Origin: Paracoccus xiamenensis
GTDB lineage: Bacteria; Pseudomonadota; Alphaproteobacteria; Rhodobacterales; Rhodobacteraceae
NCBI RefSeq assembly: GCF_011308835.1
Contig: NZ_JAAOHY010000001.1
Coordinates: 1,116,001 to 1,180,000, forward strand
Reading direction: 5' to 3'
Length of the DNA stretch: 64,000 bases
Of the stretch, positions 27,107-36,128 are shown piece after piece. Position 1 is the first letter of the stretch. The number at the start of each line of letters is the position of its first letter. Under the pieces are notes generated by a model. That model worked only from the letters and a program-made list of their open reading frames with translations, searched no databases and was not told the origin of the DNA. A program made the translations under genes and the position numbers.

Positions 27107-27198
27107 GGCGGTCCTTCACAAATCTGTTGGAAAGCAGGCTACGGCACCGCGCGCGCCGGGATCAATCCGCGATTTCGTGAACAGGCCGCAAACGAAAA

Positions 27199-27221
27199 CG
27201 CCCGGCCGCAAGGGCCGGGCG
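27199..27221 (-). terminator. Terminator after cycM
   Basis: CGCCCGGCC and GGCCGGGCG form a perfect 9-bp stem around a 5-base loop, followed on the minus strand by TTTTCG. It separates cycM from yejA. Confidence 0.88.
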
Positions 27222-27244
27222 CAGAAATGACGCTAAGGGTCAGA

Positions 27245-27781
27245 TCAGGGCTGCGATTGCAGATAGGCGATCAGGTTGGCGCGATCCTCGGGCTTGGGCA
27301 GGCCGCCGAAGGACATCTTCGTACCCGCAACGACGCCCTTGGGGTTGGCCAGGAATGCCTGCAGCGCATCGGCCGTCCAGGTCGGCGCCTCGGCGGCATG
27401 GGCCACCATCGGATCGGAATAGCCGAACCCGCCGACGCCGGCCACGGCGCGATCGACCACACCGTTCAGGTGCGGGCCGATACCGTCCGAGCCGTCAAGC
27501 TTGTGGCAGGCCTTGCACTTGCCAAAGACTTTTTCGCCCTTGGCAGCATCGGCCGACGCCATCAGCGCGCCGAAATCGATCTCTTCCTCGACCTCGGCCT
27601 CTCCGCCGCCGGTTTCCTCGACCGGAATCGTATAGGCTTGGGCGATTTCCTCGCCCTCGCCGTGACCACCCGGAGGCCCCACATAGAAAAGCGAGCTGCC
27701 GGCCCAGAACAGCAGCAGCAGCGCCAACAGCGAGCCGATCAGCGCGCCCGACGCCTTGGTGATGGTCATGGTGTTGAACAT
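27245..27781 (-). CDS. cycM: Membrane-anchored cytochrome c552 (CycM type)
   Basis: The 178 residues start with a membrane anchor ([21 protein letters not shown], about 12-32), then an acidic, flexible linker, then a class I cytochrome c domain. The heme motif is C89-K-A-C92-H93 and the axial Met lies in GTKMSFGG. In Paracoccus this protein carries electrons from the bc1 complex to the aa3-type oxidase. The length and anchor-linker-heme order match that protein. The start is [12 protein letters not shown]; a shorter start at the second Met would shorten the anchor region only slightly. Confidence 0.95.
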   Translation of the reverse strand: MFNTMTITKASGALIGSLLALLLLFWAGSSLFYVGPPGGHGEGEEIAQAYTIPVEETGGGEAEVEEEIDFGALMASADAAKGEKVFGKCKACHKLDGSDGIGPHLNGVVDRAVAGVGGFGYSDPMVAHAAEAPTWTADALQAFLANPKGVVAGTKMSFGGLPKPEDRANLIAYLQSQP

Positions 27782-27896
27782 TTGCCGTCCCCGCTAGGTA
27801 GTGTTCAAATTCTGGCCGTATCTATCCGCTTTCTTTCGGGTGGTTCAAGGTATAGTTCACGCCCCGAATGTCGATCTGACGCGGGAGGCCCTGAAG

Positions 27897-28775
27897 ATGA
27901 CCAAGAAAACCAACCTGATCGCCTTTCAGGGCGAACCCGGCGCCTATAGCCACCAGGCCTGCCGCGACGCCCGCCCCGATATGAAGGCCCTGCCCTGCCG
28001 CACTTTCGAGGACGTGATCGAGGCGGTGCGTTCCGGTCAGGCCGATCTGGCCATGCTGCCGGTCGAGAACTCGACCTATGGCCGGGTGGCCGACATCCAT
28101 CACCTGCTGCCCGAATCCGGTCTGCATATTATCGATGAAGCCTTCGTGCGCGTCCATATCAGTCTGCTGGCAGTGCCCGGCACCCCGCTTGCGGACATCA
28201 CCGACGCAATGAGCCATACGGTCCTGCTGGGCCAGTGCCGCAACTTCCTGCGCGAACACGCCATCCGTGGCATTACCGGTGCTGATACGGCCGGTTCAGC
28301 AAAAATCGTTTCCGAACAGGGCCAGCGTCACATTGCCGCACTTGCCGCGCCGCTGGCGGGCGAAATCTATGGCCTCGACAGCCTCGCCGACGAGATCGAG
28401 GACCGCCAGAACAACACCACCCGATTCCTTATCATGTCGCGTGAACCCAACTATGCCCGCCGCCCGAACCGCGCGGGCGAAGACGGCATGCTGACCAGCT
28501 TTGTCTTCCGCGTGCGCAACATTCCCGCGGCGCTGTACAAGGCGATGGGCGGGTTCGCGACCAATGGCGTGAACATGACCAAGCTTGAAAGCTACATGGT
28601 CGACGGCGTTTTCAGCGCGACGCAGTTCTATGCCGATATCGAAGGCCACCCCGAAGATCCCGCCGTGCAGCGCGCATTGGACGAGCTGGGCTATTTCACC
28701 TCGATGTTGAATGTCCTGGGCGTCTATCCGGCCGACCCGCTGCGGGCCGAACAGCTGCGCGCCCACCAGGGCTGA
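27897..28775 (+). CDS. pheA: Prephenate dehydratase
   Basis: The 292-residue enzyme converts prephenate to phenylpyruvate in phenylalanine synthesis. The catalytic domain has FQGEPGAYSHQA, the VENSTYGRV motif and the essential Thr-Arg-Phe of NNTTRFLI. The C-terminal ACT domain (FRVRNIPAALYKAMGGFATNGVNMTKLES) is the likely phenylalanine sensor. No chorismate mutase domain is fused; a separate mutase is at 37890. The start at MTKKTNLIAFQG is preceded by GGGAGG. It is divergent from cycM. Confidence 0.96.
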   Translation: MTKKTNLIAFQGEPGAYSHQACRDARPDMKALPCRTFEDVIEAVRSGQADLAMLPVENSTYGRVADIHHLLPESGLHIIDEAFVRVHISLLAVPGTPLADITDAMSHTVLLGQCRNFLREHAIRGITGADTAGSAKIVSEQGQRHIAALAAPLAGEIYGLDSLADEIEDRQNNTTRFLIMSREPNYARRPNRAGEDGMLTSFVFRVRNIPAALYKAMGGFATNGVNMTKLESYMVDGVFSATQFYADIEGHPEDPAVQRALDELGYFTSMLNVLGVYPADPLRAEQLRAHQG

Positions 28776-28829
28776 GCCGCGCCGCGCCCTCGCATGGGCT
28801 TGTCGCCTGCGGCCGGCACAAGGCCCGGC

Positions 28830-29273
28830 TCAACCGATGGCGTCCTCAACGAATTCCATGACTTTCTTGGCAACCTTGCGGTCCAGCTGAGCTTTCCCCA
28901 GCTTCGCCGTCTGCAATGCCAGGCGCGCCCGCATGTTGCGCGGCTTGATCTCGAATTCAAAGATCAGGCGCGACCGCTGCAACGCCAGCGCCACCACGGA
29001 CAGGTCGATCCGCAGGTCAAACGCGGTGGATTGACCGGTCAGCGCCAGCCGCTCGGGCCAGTCGAACTGGACCAGCATCAGCCGCAATTCGCGCCGCTTG
29101 CCGCGCCAGTCGAATGCCAGATCCCAGGCGCGCGCGCCTGCCGAGATATTGCTGACACGATTTACCGAAACGCCGCGACGCATCAGCATCCGCTCGATCC
29201 GGTCGAAATCGGCCATGGCATCGAACATGCGTTCTGCCGTGACTTCCTTATCAATTCTGGTGGAGAATTTCAT
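28830..29273 (-). CDS. SRPBCC-superfamily small protein, unknown function
   Basis: A 147-residue protein starting MKFSTRIDKEVTAERMFDAM, which resembles the opening strand and helix of the START/SRPBCC lipid- and ligand-binding fold. It is rich in Arg and ends with an alpha helix (KKVMEFVEDAIG). No catalytic motif is seen. It is convergent with pheA and stands alone, 181 bases from the divergent phosphodiesterase gene. Ligand unknown. Confidence 0.75.
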   Translation of the reverse strand: MKFSTRIDKEVTAERMFDAMADFDRIERMLMRRGVSVNRVSNISAGARAWDLAFDWRGKRRELRLMLVQFDWPERLALTGQSTAFDLRIDLSVVALALQRSRLIFEFEIKPRNMRARLALQTAKLGKAQLDRKVAKKVMEFVEDAIG

Positions 29274-29454
29274 GATGGTGGCTGATACTTGCTACGGTTG
29301 AACGTCGATAGTGGTGTGAAGTCTGCCTTGCAAGGTTGCAACCGCGAAATCTTGTTATTTTCACAATCTTAGGTTGCATAGCTGAGCCTCTGCCGCCTAA
29401 TCTTACCTGAAAAGGGGCCACGTCACATTGGCGTGACAAGACGGAAAAGACCAG

Positions 29455-31248
29455 ATGCCCGACGGCACCAAACCGCCCACCCGACTGCCCGGCTCAACCC
29501 AGTTGACCACGTTGCACCTGCGCATTCTGGCCACGACCGACCTGCATATGCATCTTGGGGCCGAAACCGCCACGGGCGGCCTGGCCCGTCTTGCACCGCT
29601 GATTGCGGCCGAACGCGCAAGCTGCGCCAATGTCCTGCTGTTTGACAATGGCGACCTGATCGAGGGCACGCCCCTGGCGGACGAGCTCGCCCGCGCAGGG
29701 CTTGGCCCGCACGACATTCACCCCGCCATCGCGGCGCTGAACGGGTTGGGCTATGACGCCGCCAATCTCGGCAATCACGATTTCGCCAATGGCGTCGAAT
29801 TTCTGCGCCGGGTGCTGCGCGATGCGGCCTATCCGCTGACGCTGGCCAATGCCGGCCTGACCCGAGGCGCAAGACTGTGGTCCGAATCGCTGTTGTTGAC
29901 CCGCCGGATGCAGGATGAAACCGGCCAGGACCATGACCTCAACGTCGGCGTTTTCGGGGTGCTGCCCCCTCAGACCGTCGATTGGGAGGCCGAACTGGCC
30001 CGGGATCTGCAGACCGAGGACGTGGTTGTCGCGGCCTGCCGGGCCGTTTCGTCGCTGCGCGCACGTGGCGCGGATGTGATCATCGCGCTCAGCCATGGCG
30101 GATATGGCAGCGGGCCGGTCCCGCGTGCCGAAAATGCCGCCGGGGCAATCGCCGAAATCGAAGGCGTAAATGCGGTTATCGCCGGCCACACGCATGAAAT
30201 ACTGGTTCATCCCGCTTCGGCCGCCACCGCACCGATCGTAAAGGCCGGTTTCGCCGGTTCGCATCTGGCCGCGATATCGCTGCGCCTGCAGGGCGCACCG
30301 GGGGCCTGGCGGATCACCTGCAGCCGCGCCGAGGCATTGCCCGCCGCCAAAGCGCCCTGCCCCAGCCTTGCCGATACCATGACGGCGGTCCCGGCCGAGG
30401 TTGCGGCCCGCCTGTCCCGGCCGGTCGGTCACAGCGCGCTTCCGCTGCGCAGCCATTTCTCGCTGCTCGGCCGCGATGCCGGGCTGCGCCTGGTCGAATC
30501 CGCCCTGCGCGCGCATATCGACTCGGCACTGCCCTCGAACGACCTGCCGGTCCTGACCGCCTTCGCGCCATTCCGCACCGGCGGGCGCGGCGGCCCCGGC
30601 AATTTCGTTTCGATAGCTGCGGGCCCATTGCGGCGCGGCGATCTTTCGAATCTGTATCCCTTCACCAACCACGTCGCGGCAATTCAGATCACCGGCGCCG
30701 AGATCGCCGACTGGCTGGAACGCGCCGCAACGATTTTCGCGCAACTGCCCGATGATGGCGAGATCCACCCCCTGATCGCCCCCTCCATCCCGGGCTTCCA
30801 GTTCGATATCGTCGCCGGCCTCGACTATCGGATCAACCTGTCGCGCCCCGCCGCCTATGACAGCGCCGGCCGACCCCAGGCCGATCGGGGCCGCGTCGAG
30901 GCGCTGCGCCATCAGGGCCGAAGCCTCCGCGCTGACGACAGGTTCCTGCTGGTGACCAACAGCTACCGCATGTCTGGCGGCCCCTTGTATGCGCCTTTGA
31001 CGGCGGGCAAGACCTGCCTTCTGCCGGAAAAAGCGCGCATCCGCGTCCGCGACCTGATCGCCCGCCATCTGGGCAATGCCGACGCGCCGCCACCGGGCGA
31101 TGCCGCTTTCTTCGGCCTTTCCGCGCGCGCAGGCAGCCGCGCCAGCTTTGATACCGCCGCCGCCGCCATCGCCGCCGACTGCCCCCTGCCCGCCGAAAGC
31201 CTCGGCCTGACCGAAACCGGTTTTCAACGGCTGGTCCTGAATTTCTGA
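29455..31248 (+). CDS. Metallophosphoesterase: 2',3'-cyclic-nucleotide phosphodiesterase / 5'- or 3'-nucleotidase family
   Basis: The 597 residues have the two-domain CpdB/UshA layout. The N-terminal metal site shows ATTDLHMHL, FDNGDLIEGTP, ANLGNHDF and VIAGHTHEI. The C-terminal substrate domain has LPVLTAFAPFRTGG, NLYPFTNHV and VTNSYRMSGGP, the last like CpdB. Such enzymes hydrolyse 2',3'-cyclic nucleotides and nucleotides, usually in the periplasm. Here no signal peptide is visible (MPDGTKPPTRLPGS), so cytoplasmic or non-classical location is possible. A palindrome GTCAC-N6-GTGAC lies at 29422-29437, just before the ribosome site GGAAAAGA. Confidence 0.85.
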   Translation: MPDGTKPPTRLPGSTQLTTLHLRILATTDLHMHLGAETATGGLARLAPLIAAERASCANVLLFDNGDLIEGTPLADELARAGLGPHDIHPAIAALNGLGYDAANLGNHDFANGVEFLRRVLRDAAYPLTLANAGLTRGARLWSESLLLTRRMQDETGQDHDLNVGVFGVLPPQTVDWEAELARDLQTEDVVVAACRAVSSLRARGADVIIALSHGGYGSGPVPRAENAAGAIAEIEGVNAVIAGHTHEILVHPASAATAPIVKAGFAGSHLAAISLRLQGAPGAWRITCSRAEALPAAKAPCPSLADTMTAVPAEVAARLSRPVGHSALPLRSHFSLLGRDAGLRLVESALRAHIDSALPSNDLPVLTAFAPFRTGGRGGPGNFVSIAAGPLRRGDLSNLYPFTNHVAAIQITGAEIADWLERAATIFAQLPDDGEIHPLIAPSIPGFQFDIVAGLDYRINLSRPAAYDSAGRPQADRGRVEALRHQGRSLRADDRFLLVTNSYRMSGGPLYAPLTAGKTCLLPEKARIRVRDLIARHLGNADAPPPGDAAFFGLSARAGSRASFDTAAAAIAADCPLPAESLGLTETGFQRLVLNF

Positions 31249-31254
31249 ACGGGC

Positions 31255-31283
31255 TTGCATCGGCCCGCCACCTTGCCTATTTA
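31255..31283 (+). promoter_or_regulatory. Sigma-70-type promoter of the SRP RNA gene
   Basis: TTGCAT (-35) and TATTTA (-10) are separated by exactly 17 bases and end six bases before the inferred RNA start at 31290. Confidence 0.75.
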
Positions 31284-31289
31284 ACCCGC

Positions 31290-31383
31290 GAGAGGCTGGC
31301 GCGGGCGAACGCATCGCCAACCCGGTCAGGTCCGGAAGGAAGCAGCCGTAACGAAATTCGTTCGGGTCGCTGTCCAGTCTCTC
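31290..31383 (+). ncRNA. ffs: Signal recognition particle RNA, small bacterial type (4.5S)
   Basis: The conserved domain IV core GGTCAGGTCCGGAAGGAAGC is followed by AGCCGTAACGA. The ends GAGAGGCTGG and CCAGTCTCTC pair to close the hairpin. The RNA binds Ffh (encoded at 36129) and targets membrane proteins to the translocon. It has its own promoter. Boundaries are set by the end pairing and may be off by a few bases. Confidence 0.95.
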
Positions 31384-31707
31384 ACCCCTCCCATCGTCGC
31401 GATAGTTTCTGTCCGCATGCGGGTTGGCCTGAGCATAGCCGCTTGTCGCTTGCCACACCTGTCTTTCCCGGCGGCGATGGAAAACAGCGCCTCAGGCTAG
31501 CAGCCGCGCCCCCAAAACGCCCTCATTTGCCGCTAAAGCCTTCCTCTATAGCCGAACGTCGCGGCGCATTCTTCGAAGGAGCAGATCGCGGGATTTAGCG
31601 GGCTTATGCTGCGGTTACGATAATGGCTGCTTCGGGAGGCAGAGCGGGTCAGAAGCGGTCGTTCTCGTTCGTGACAGAAACGTATAGGTTTTGGAGCGAG
31701 GTGAAAG
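31384..31707 (+). other. Gene-free spacer downstream of SRP RNA
   Basis: No frame here has a recognisable product or a credible ribosome site. The first 100 bases are of normal composition; the part near the next gene is AT-richer. No tRNA-like duplication, integrase fragment or terminal repeat of the SRP RNA end was found. It may be a decayed remnant associated with the adjacent foreign-looking gene. Confidence 0.4.
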
Positions 31708-32628
31708 CTATTCGCCCCGTACAATGGCGATTAGCCTTCGGAACTCGGCATCCTCGGTGGCGCTCTTCCAAAAATTGATGAAGCGCGCCACTACCTGTAG
31801 GTTTCCCGCTTCGTAATGACCGTTGCTGTCAATACGATCCAGAGAAGGCGTCAGTTGATCGTCTAAACCTTCGAACTGCAAAGTGAGGCCTGTGATTGCG
31901 CAACGATTACCAGTTTCATCCAGCAATTCGTTTAGATGCGAAATGAGCGCTTCTTTTGAAAGCCTGAGGTCCTTGTTCTTGACGGTACGCTCAACGGTCT
32001 GGCCGTAGGACTGCCTAGCGGTTTGCTCGGCGTGGTGCGCCATGCTCCAGACTGCCTTAAATCTGGCGTCCTTGATTTCACCATTGTTCTGGCGCTCTAA
32101 CTTGCTGACCCACCAGAGAGCATCCAACGTCCACAGATCAACCCCGAGTTCTTTAGCCAGGTCGATCAGTACCGAATTGATAATTTCATATTTTTTTCCA
32201 GGTGATGATCCATGCGGGAAGGTTGGCCAAATACCGCGGTCACGCATTTCCGGCTCACTGGTGCCATTCCAAACGCCGTAGCGATCAGGATATGCGAGCA
32301 GCAACATCGGCGAGAGCGTAGCCGCCCCGACACCATGAACCATCGACAAAGCCGTGTCGAACCTATCCGAAAGCGGCGCAGCTTCATCGACAAGGATGGC
32401 TACAGCTGCCCGCAGATTGTCCATGTCATTTACCGCGGGGCGGCCAAGGCGTTCCAATCCCGACCAATGGTGATTGTGCCTAATGCTAAGGAAATCGTGA
32501 TAGTCTTGCGCCGTGAGGCTAGACGGGTCGCGGAAGAGCGGTCCGAAACGGTTCATTACCTTGTCGCGTCTGGCGACAGAGTAATGAATGCTAGGAAAAC
32601 TAAGGGCTTTTTTCAAGTCAAAGGTCAT
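31708..32628 (-). CDS. Orphan protein with HNH-nuclease-like C-terminus
   Basis: The 306-residue frame (from MTFDLKKAL) has a C-terminal module at about residues 240-300: RCAITGL, then TPSLDRIDSNG, then AGNLQVVARFINFWK. This Cys, D-R-I-D, N, N pattern is typical of HNH-type endonuclease relatives found in phages and defence loci. A GVGAATLSPMLLLAYPDRYGVW segment at about 95-120 resembles a helix-hairpin-helix. The N-terminal two-thirds is unrecognised. Composition is AT-richer and codon use less biased than neighbours, suggesting transfer. No methylase or second subunit is next to it. A TTG at 32664 is an alternative start; neither has a strong ribosome site. Confidence 0.65.
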   Translation of the reverse strand: MTFDLKKALSFPSIHYSVARRDKVMNRFGPLFRDPSSLTAQDYHDFLSIRHNHHWSGLERLGRPAVNDMDNLRAAVAILVDEAAPLSDRFDTALSMVHGVGAATLSPMLLLAYPDRYGVWNGTSEPEMRDRGIWPTFPHGSSPGKKYEIINSVLIDLAKELGVDLWTLDALWWVSKLERQNNGEIKDARFKAVWSMAHHAEQTARQSYGQTVERTVKNKDLRLSKEALISHLNELLDETGNRCAITGLTLQFEGLDDQLTPSLDRIDSNGHYEAGNLQVVARFINFWKSATEDAEFRRLIAIVRGE

Positions 32629-33035
32629 GGCCAAACTCGTACCTAGACGCTTGTTCCTTGCCAAGCGGAATTGAGGCTCTCAGGTCTTTAAATAACCCTT
32701 GGACTAAACCAACTTGCCAAAAGCAGGCATCTGTACGCAGCGCAGCATTAGTCACACCGACCTCTGACCAGCCTCGCGTCGAACCAGCCACAAATGGCGG
32801 CTTTGCCCTGATTAACCGGTCATCCTGACAGGCAGTCTGACTGAAAGCGGCACCCCAGCACCTCGGGGCGAATACCGAATTTGCCCGGCGCGGCGGGCAA
32901 ACAGCCTTCACCGCGTTTCGCCCCCAATCCACACGCATCTCGAACCTCACTTGCATGCGCCCCTCGCCACCCCCATCTGCCCGGTTGTCGCCCCGCATCC
33001 CCCCGGCTAATGTGGCGCGATCCTGACGAGGCGAG
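32629..33035. other. Gene-free spacer between HNH-like gene and dnaX
   Basis: The first 200 bases are AT-richer and resemble decayed sequence; the last 200 are GC-rich and lead to dnaX. No credible gene was found on either strand. The segment GGTCAGAGGTCGGTG (minus strand, near 32765) is similar to GGTCAGAAGCGGTCG at 31647 on the other side of the HNH-like gene, a weak hint of related flanks. Confidence 0.35.
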
Positions 33036-34850
33036 ATGACCGAGACCGAACAAAACTATCAGGTGCTGGCCCGGAAATACCGGCCGGAAACCTTCTCCGA
33101 CCTGGTTGGCCAGGATGCGATGGTGCGCACGCTGAAGAATGCCTTCGCGGCGTCCCGCATCGCGCAAGCCTTCATCATGACCGGGATTCGCGGCACCGGG
33201 AAGACGACCACCGCGCGGATCATCGCCAAGGGCCTGAACTGCACTGGCCCCGATGGACAGGGCGGCCCCACCACCGAACCCTGCGGCCAGTGCGAGCATT
33301 GCGTGGCGATCTCCGAAGGCCGCCATGTCGATGTGATGGAGATGGACGCCGCCAGCCGGACCGGCGTGAACGACATCCGCGAAATCATTGAATCCGTTCA
33401 CTATCGCGCCGCTTCCGCGCGCTACAAGATCTATATCATCGACGAAGTTCACATGCTGTCCACCAGCGCGTTCAACGCGCTGCTGAAGACGCTGGAAGAA
33501 CCGCCGCCGCATGTGAAATTCATCTTCGCCACCACCGAGATCCGCAAGGTGCCCGTCACCGTTCTGTCGCGCTGCCAGCGTTTCGACCTGCGCCGGATCG
33601 AGCCCGAGGTGATGATCGCGCTGCTGCAGAAAATTGCCGGTGCCGAAGACGCCCAGATCACCGAGGATGCGCTGGCGCTGATCACCCGCGCGGCCGAAGG
33701 CTCGGCCCGTGACGCGACCTCGCTTCTGGATCAGGCGATCAGCCACGGCGCGGGCGAGACGACGGCCCCGCAGGTGCGCGCCATGCTGGGTCTTGCCGAC
33801 CGCGGCCGCGTCATCGACCTGTTCGAGATGATCCTGCGCGGCGATGCCGCCCAGGCACTGGCAGAGCTTCAGGCGCAATATGCCGATGGCGCCGATCCGG
33901 TCGCCGTGCTGCGCGATCTGGCCGAGATCACGCATTGGATCTCGATCGTGAAGATCACGCCGGAAGCCATGGAAGATCCGACGATTTCGCCGGACGAACG
34001 CACGCGTGGCGCGGGTCTGGCGGAACGCATTCCGATGCGGGTTCTGACCCGGCTGTGGCAGATGCTGCTGAAATCGCTGGAGGAGGTCTCGGCCGCGCCC
34101 AATGCGATGATGGCCGCGGAAATGGCGGTGATCCGGCTGACCCATGCCGCCGACCTGCCCGACCCCGAAAGCCTGATCCGCAAGATCCAGTCCGCGCAGC
34201 AGGCGGGTGAACTGACCCGCCCCGGCGGCGGCAATGGCAGCAGGCCCGGCGGCCAGGCACCACAGGCCCGCGCGTCGGTGGATGCCGTGCAGGACCGCCC
34301 GGCGGCAATCGCCCAGGGCAACGCGCATGGTCAGGCGACGGCCCTGGCGCAGGCGCCTCAGGCGCTGATCGCCTCTTACCCCGACTTCGACAGCGTGCTG
34401 GAACTGATCCGGCGCATGCGCGACATGCCGCTGCTGATCGCGGTGGAAAATCACCTGCGGCTGGCCCGCTACAGCCCCGGCCGGATCGAATTCGAACCGA
34501 CATCGGACGCCCCCCGCGATCTGGCCGCGCGGCTGGCCGAACGTCTGCGCGGCTGGACGGGCGGGCAGCGTTGGGCGGTCAGCGTGGTCAATTCCGGCGG
34601 TGCCCCGACCGTCGCCGAAACCCGCGCCGCCATCGAGGCCGAGGCGATGGAGCGCGCGCGAAACCACCCCACCGTACAGGCAGTGCTGGCCGCTTTCCCG
34701 GCCGCGCGCCTGCTGTCGGCGCGGCGCGTCGCGCCTGCCCCCGCCGAAGACGAACCGGCCGCCCTGGGAACAGGAAGCGCGCTGCATGATGACGGCGCCG
34801 GCCCGGTCGCGGCTGCCGAGGAATGGGATCCCTTCGAGGACGAGGAGTAA
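33036..34850 (+). CDS. dnaX: DNA polymerase III subunit gamma/tau
   Basis: DnaX is the clamp-loader ATPase and replisome organiser. The 604 residues show YRPETFSDLVGQD, Walker A (GIRGTGKTTTAR), the zinc-binding Cys cluster (C near CTGPDG, then PCGQCEHC), Walker B (IYIIDEVHML) and the sensor LSRCQRFDLRRI. A Gly/Ala/Gln-rich linker at about 395-440 precedes the C-terminal tau domain. No clear frameshift site for a short gamma form was seen. It starts the unit dnaX-ybaB-recR with three to four bases between genes. Confidence 0.97.
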   Translation: MTETEQNYQVLARKYRPETFSDLVGQDAMVRTLKNAFAASRIAQAFIMTGIRGTGKTTTARIIAKGLNCTGPDGQGGPTTEPCGQCEHCVAISEGRHVDVMEMDAASRTGVNDIREIIESVHYRAASARYKIYIIDEVHMLSTSAFNALLKTLEEPPPHVKFIFATTEIRKVPVTVLSRCQRFDLRRIEPEVMIALLQKIAGAEDAQITEDALALITRAAEGSARDATSLLDQAISHGAGETTAPQVRAMLGLADRGRVIDLFEMILRGDAAQALAELQAQYADGADPVAVLRDLAEITHWISIVKITPEAMEDPTISPDERTRGAGLAERIPMRVLTRLWQMLLKSLEEVSAAPNAMMAAEMAVIRLTHAADLPDPESLIRKIQSAQQAGELTRPGGGNGSRPGGQAPQARASVDAVQDRPAAIAQGNAHGQATALAQAPQALIASYPDFDSVLELIRRMRDMPLLIAVENHLRLARYSPGRIEFEPTSDAPRDLAARLAERLRGWTGGQRWAVSVVNSGGAPTVAETRAAIEAEAMERARNHPTVQAVLAAFPAARLLSARRVAPAPAEDEPAALGTGSALHDDGAGPVAAAEEWDPFEDEE

Positions 34851-34853
34851 GAG

Positions 34854-35198
34854 ATGTTCAAAGGATTGGGTGGCCTTGGCGACATGGCCAAGATGATGTC
34901 CGCCGCCAAGGACATGCAGGCCAAGATGGCCGAAATGCAGGAAAATCTGGCCAGTATCACCGTCACCGGCGAGGCTGGGGCGGGGCTGGTCAAGGCGACC
35001 GCAACCGCCAAGGGCGATCTGACCGCGCTGGATATCAACCCGTCGATCTTCGTTGCGTCGGAAAAGGAAGTGGTCGAGGATCTGATCCTTGCCGCGATCA
35101 AGGATGCGCAGCGGCGCGCGCAGGATCGCGCGCAGTCCGAAATGGCCCGTATCACCGAAGGCCTGGGCCTGCCACCCGACATGAAGCTGCCCTTCTAA
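34854..35198 (+). CDS. ybaB: YbaB/EbfC-family nucleoid-associated protein
   Basis: The 114-residue protein is the small DNA-binding dimer found almost always between dnaX and recR. It opens MFKGLGGLGDMAKMM and has a Met/Lys/Gln-rich helix (AKDMQAKMAEMQENLA), then the beta core (VTGEAGAGLVKATATAKGDL). The order dnaX-ybaB-recR and short spacing support the call. Confidence 0.95.
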   Translation: MFKGLGGLGDMAKMMSAAKDMQAKMAEMQENLASITVTGEAGAGLVKATATAKGDLTALDINPSIFVASEKEVVEDLILAAIKDAQRRAQDRAQSEMARITEGLGLPPDMKLPF

Positions 35199-35201
35199 AC
35201 G

Positions 35202-35798
35202 ATGCAGGAAGGCGGCGACGACATCCAGGCGCTGATCGGCGCGCTGGCGCGGTTGCCGGGCCTTGGCCCGCGTTCGGCCCGGCGTATCGTGCTGTCGCTG
35301 ATCGGGCGCAAACCGGGCCAGATGGCGCAGCTTTCCACGCTGATGGCGCGGGTGGCGGAAAACGCCCGCCCCTGTGCGCGCTGCGGCAATGTCTCGGACA
35401 GCGAGATCTGCGAGATCTGCGTCGATCCCAGCCGTCAGACCGGCGAGCTCTGCGTGGTCGAGGATGTGGCCGACCTGTGGGCGCTGGAACGCGGCCGCGC
35501 CTTTCGCGGGCGCTATCACGTCCTGGGTGGCACGCTGTCAGCGCTGGATGATATCGGCCCCGACGATCTGGGCATTCCCCGGCTTCTGGCCCGGATAAAG
35601 GCAGAAGCCGTGACCGAGGTGATCCTGGCGCTGAATGCCACGGTCGAGGGCCAGACCACCGCCCATTACATCGCCGATGCCCTGCCCGCGCAGCTGACCA
35701 TTACCGGCCTGGCCCAAGGCGTCCCGATCGGCGGAGAGCTCGACTATCTCGATGACGGCACCATCACCGCTGCCTTGCGCGCGCGGCGCCGGCTGTAA
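35202..35798 (+). CDS. recR: Recombination protein RecR
   Basis: RecR works with RecF and RecO to load RecA on gapped DNA. The 198 residues have the helix-hairpin-helix [16 protein letters not shown], a four-Cys zinc finger ([16 protein letters not shown]), and the Toprim domain ([32 protein letters not shown]). It starts three bases after ybaB. Confidence 0.97.
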   Translation: MQEGGDDIQALIGALARLPGLGPRSARRIVLSLIGRKPGQMAQLSTLMARVAENARPCARCGNVSDSEICEICVDPSRQTGELCVVEDVADLWALERGRAFRGRYHVLGGTLSALDDIGPDDLGIPRLLARIKAEAVTEVILALNATVEGQTTAHYIADALPAQLTITGLAQGVPIGGELDYLDDGTITAALRARRRL

Positions 35799-36128
35799 CC
35801 CGTCTTCTGCCGGTTATCACACGCCCCCCATCTGGGGCAGCGCATTAGTTACATGATCGCTCATCTGTTCATGGCCAGTTTGCATCCCATCCCGATTCGC
35901 TGTCAGACTAGCTTCGCGCGGTGAACACCGGGTTAATGCCCCTCGGTTTTCCGTTTCGCTTGACTTTCGCCGCCCCGCCTCGTATCTGCGGGGCGATTTC
36001 CCGGAAGGTCTGCCCTTCCGGTCCCCGACAATTGCGCGGGGATCGCCCCCCGTCAGCGCGTTGCGCCCACGGGGGCGTTTGCGCATTACGCGCCCGCGCA
36101 GCACCTAACGGACCCCAAGGAGGCCCGC
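35799..36128 (+). promoter_or_regulatory. ffh upstream region with promoter and hairpin
   Basis: This 330-base spacer holds no credible gene. A sigma-70-type promoter is seen: TTGACT at 35960-35965, 17 bases, TATCTG at 35983-35988. It is followed by a hairpin at 36001-36021 (CCGGAAGG, loop TCTGC, CCTTCCGG) and more GC-rich pairing potential before the ffh ribosome site AAGGAGG at about 36117-36123. The leader of about 130 bases is long for a housekeeping gene. Confidence 0.6.

Noticed and set aside
29494..31458. A 654-codon open frame antisense to the nucleotidase and SRP RNA
   Set aside because: It would run through the SRP RNA gene and has no recognisable domain.
33036..34850. Programmed frameshift in dnaX
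   Set aside because: No A-AAA-AAG-type slippery run with a following hairpin was seen; the linker is GC-rich.
32820..35519. A 899-codon open frame antisense to dnaX-ybaB-recR
   Set aside because: It mirrors the codon pattern of three secure genes, has no family resemblance and no ribosome site. Long antisense frames are expected in GC-rich DNA.
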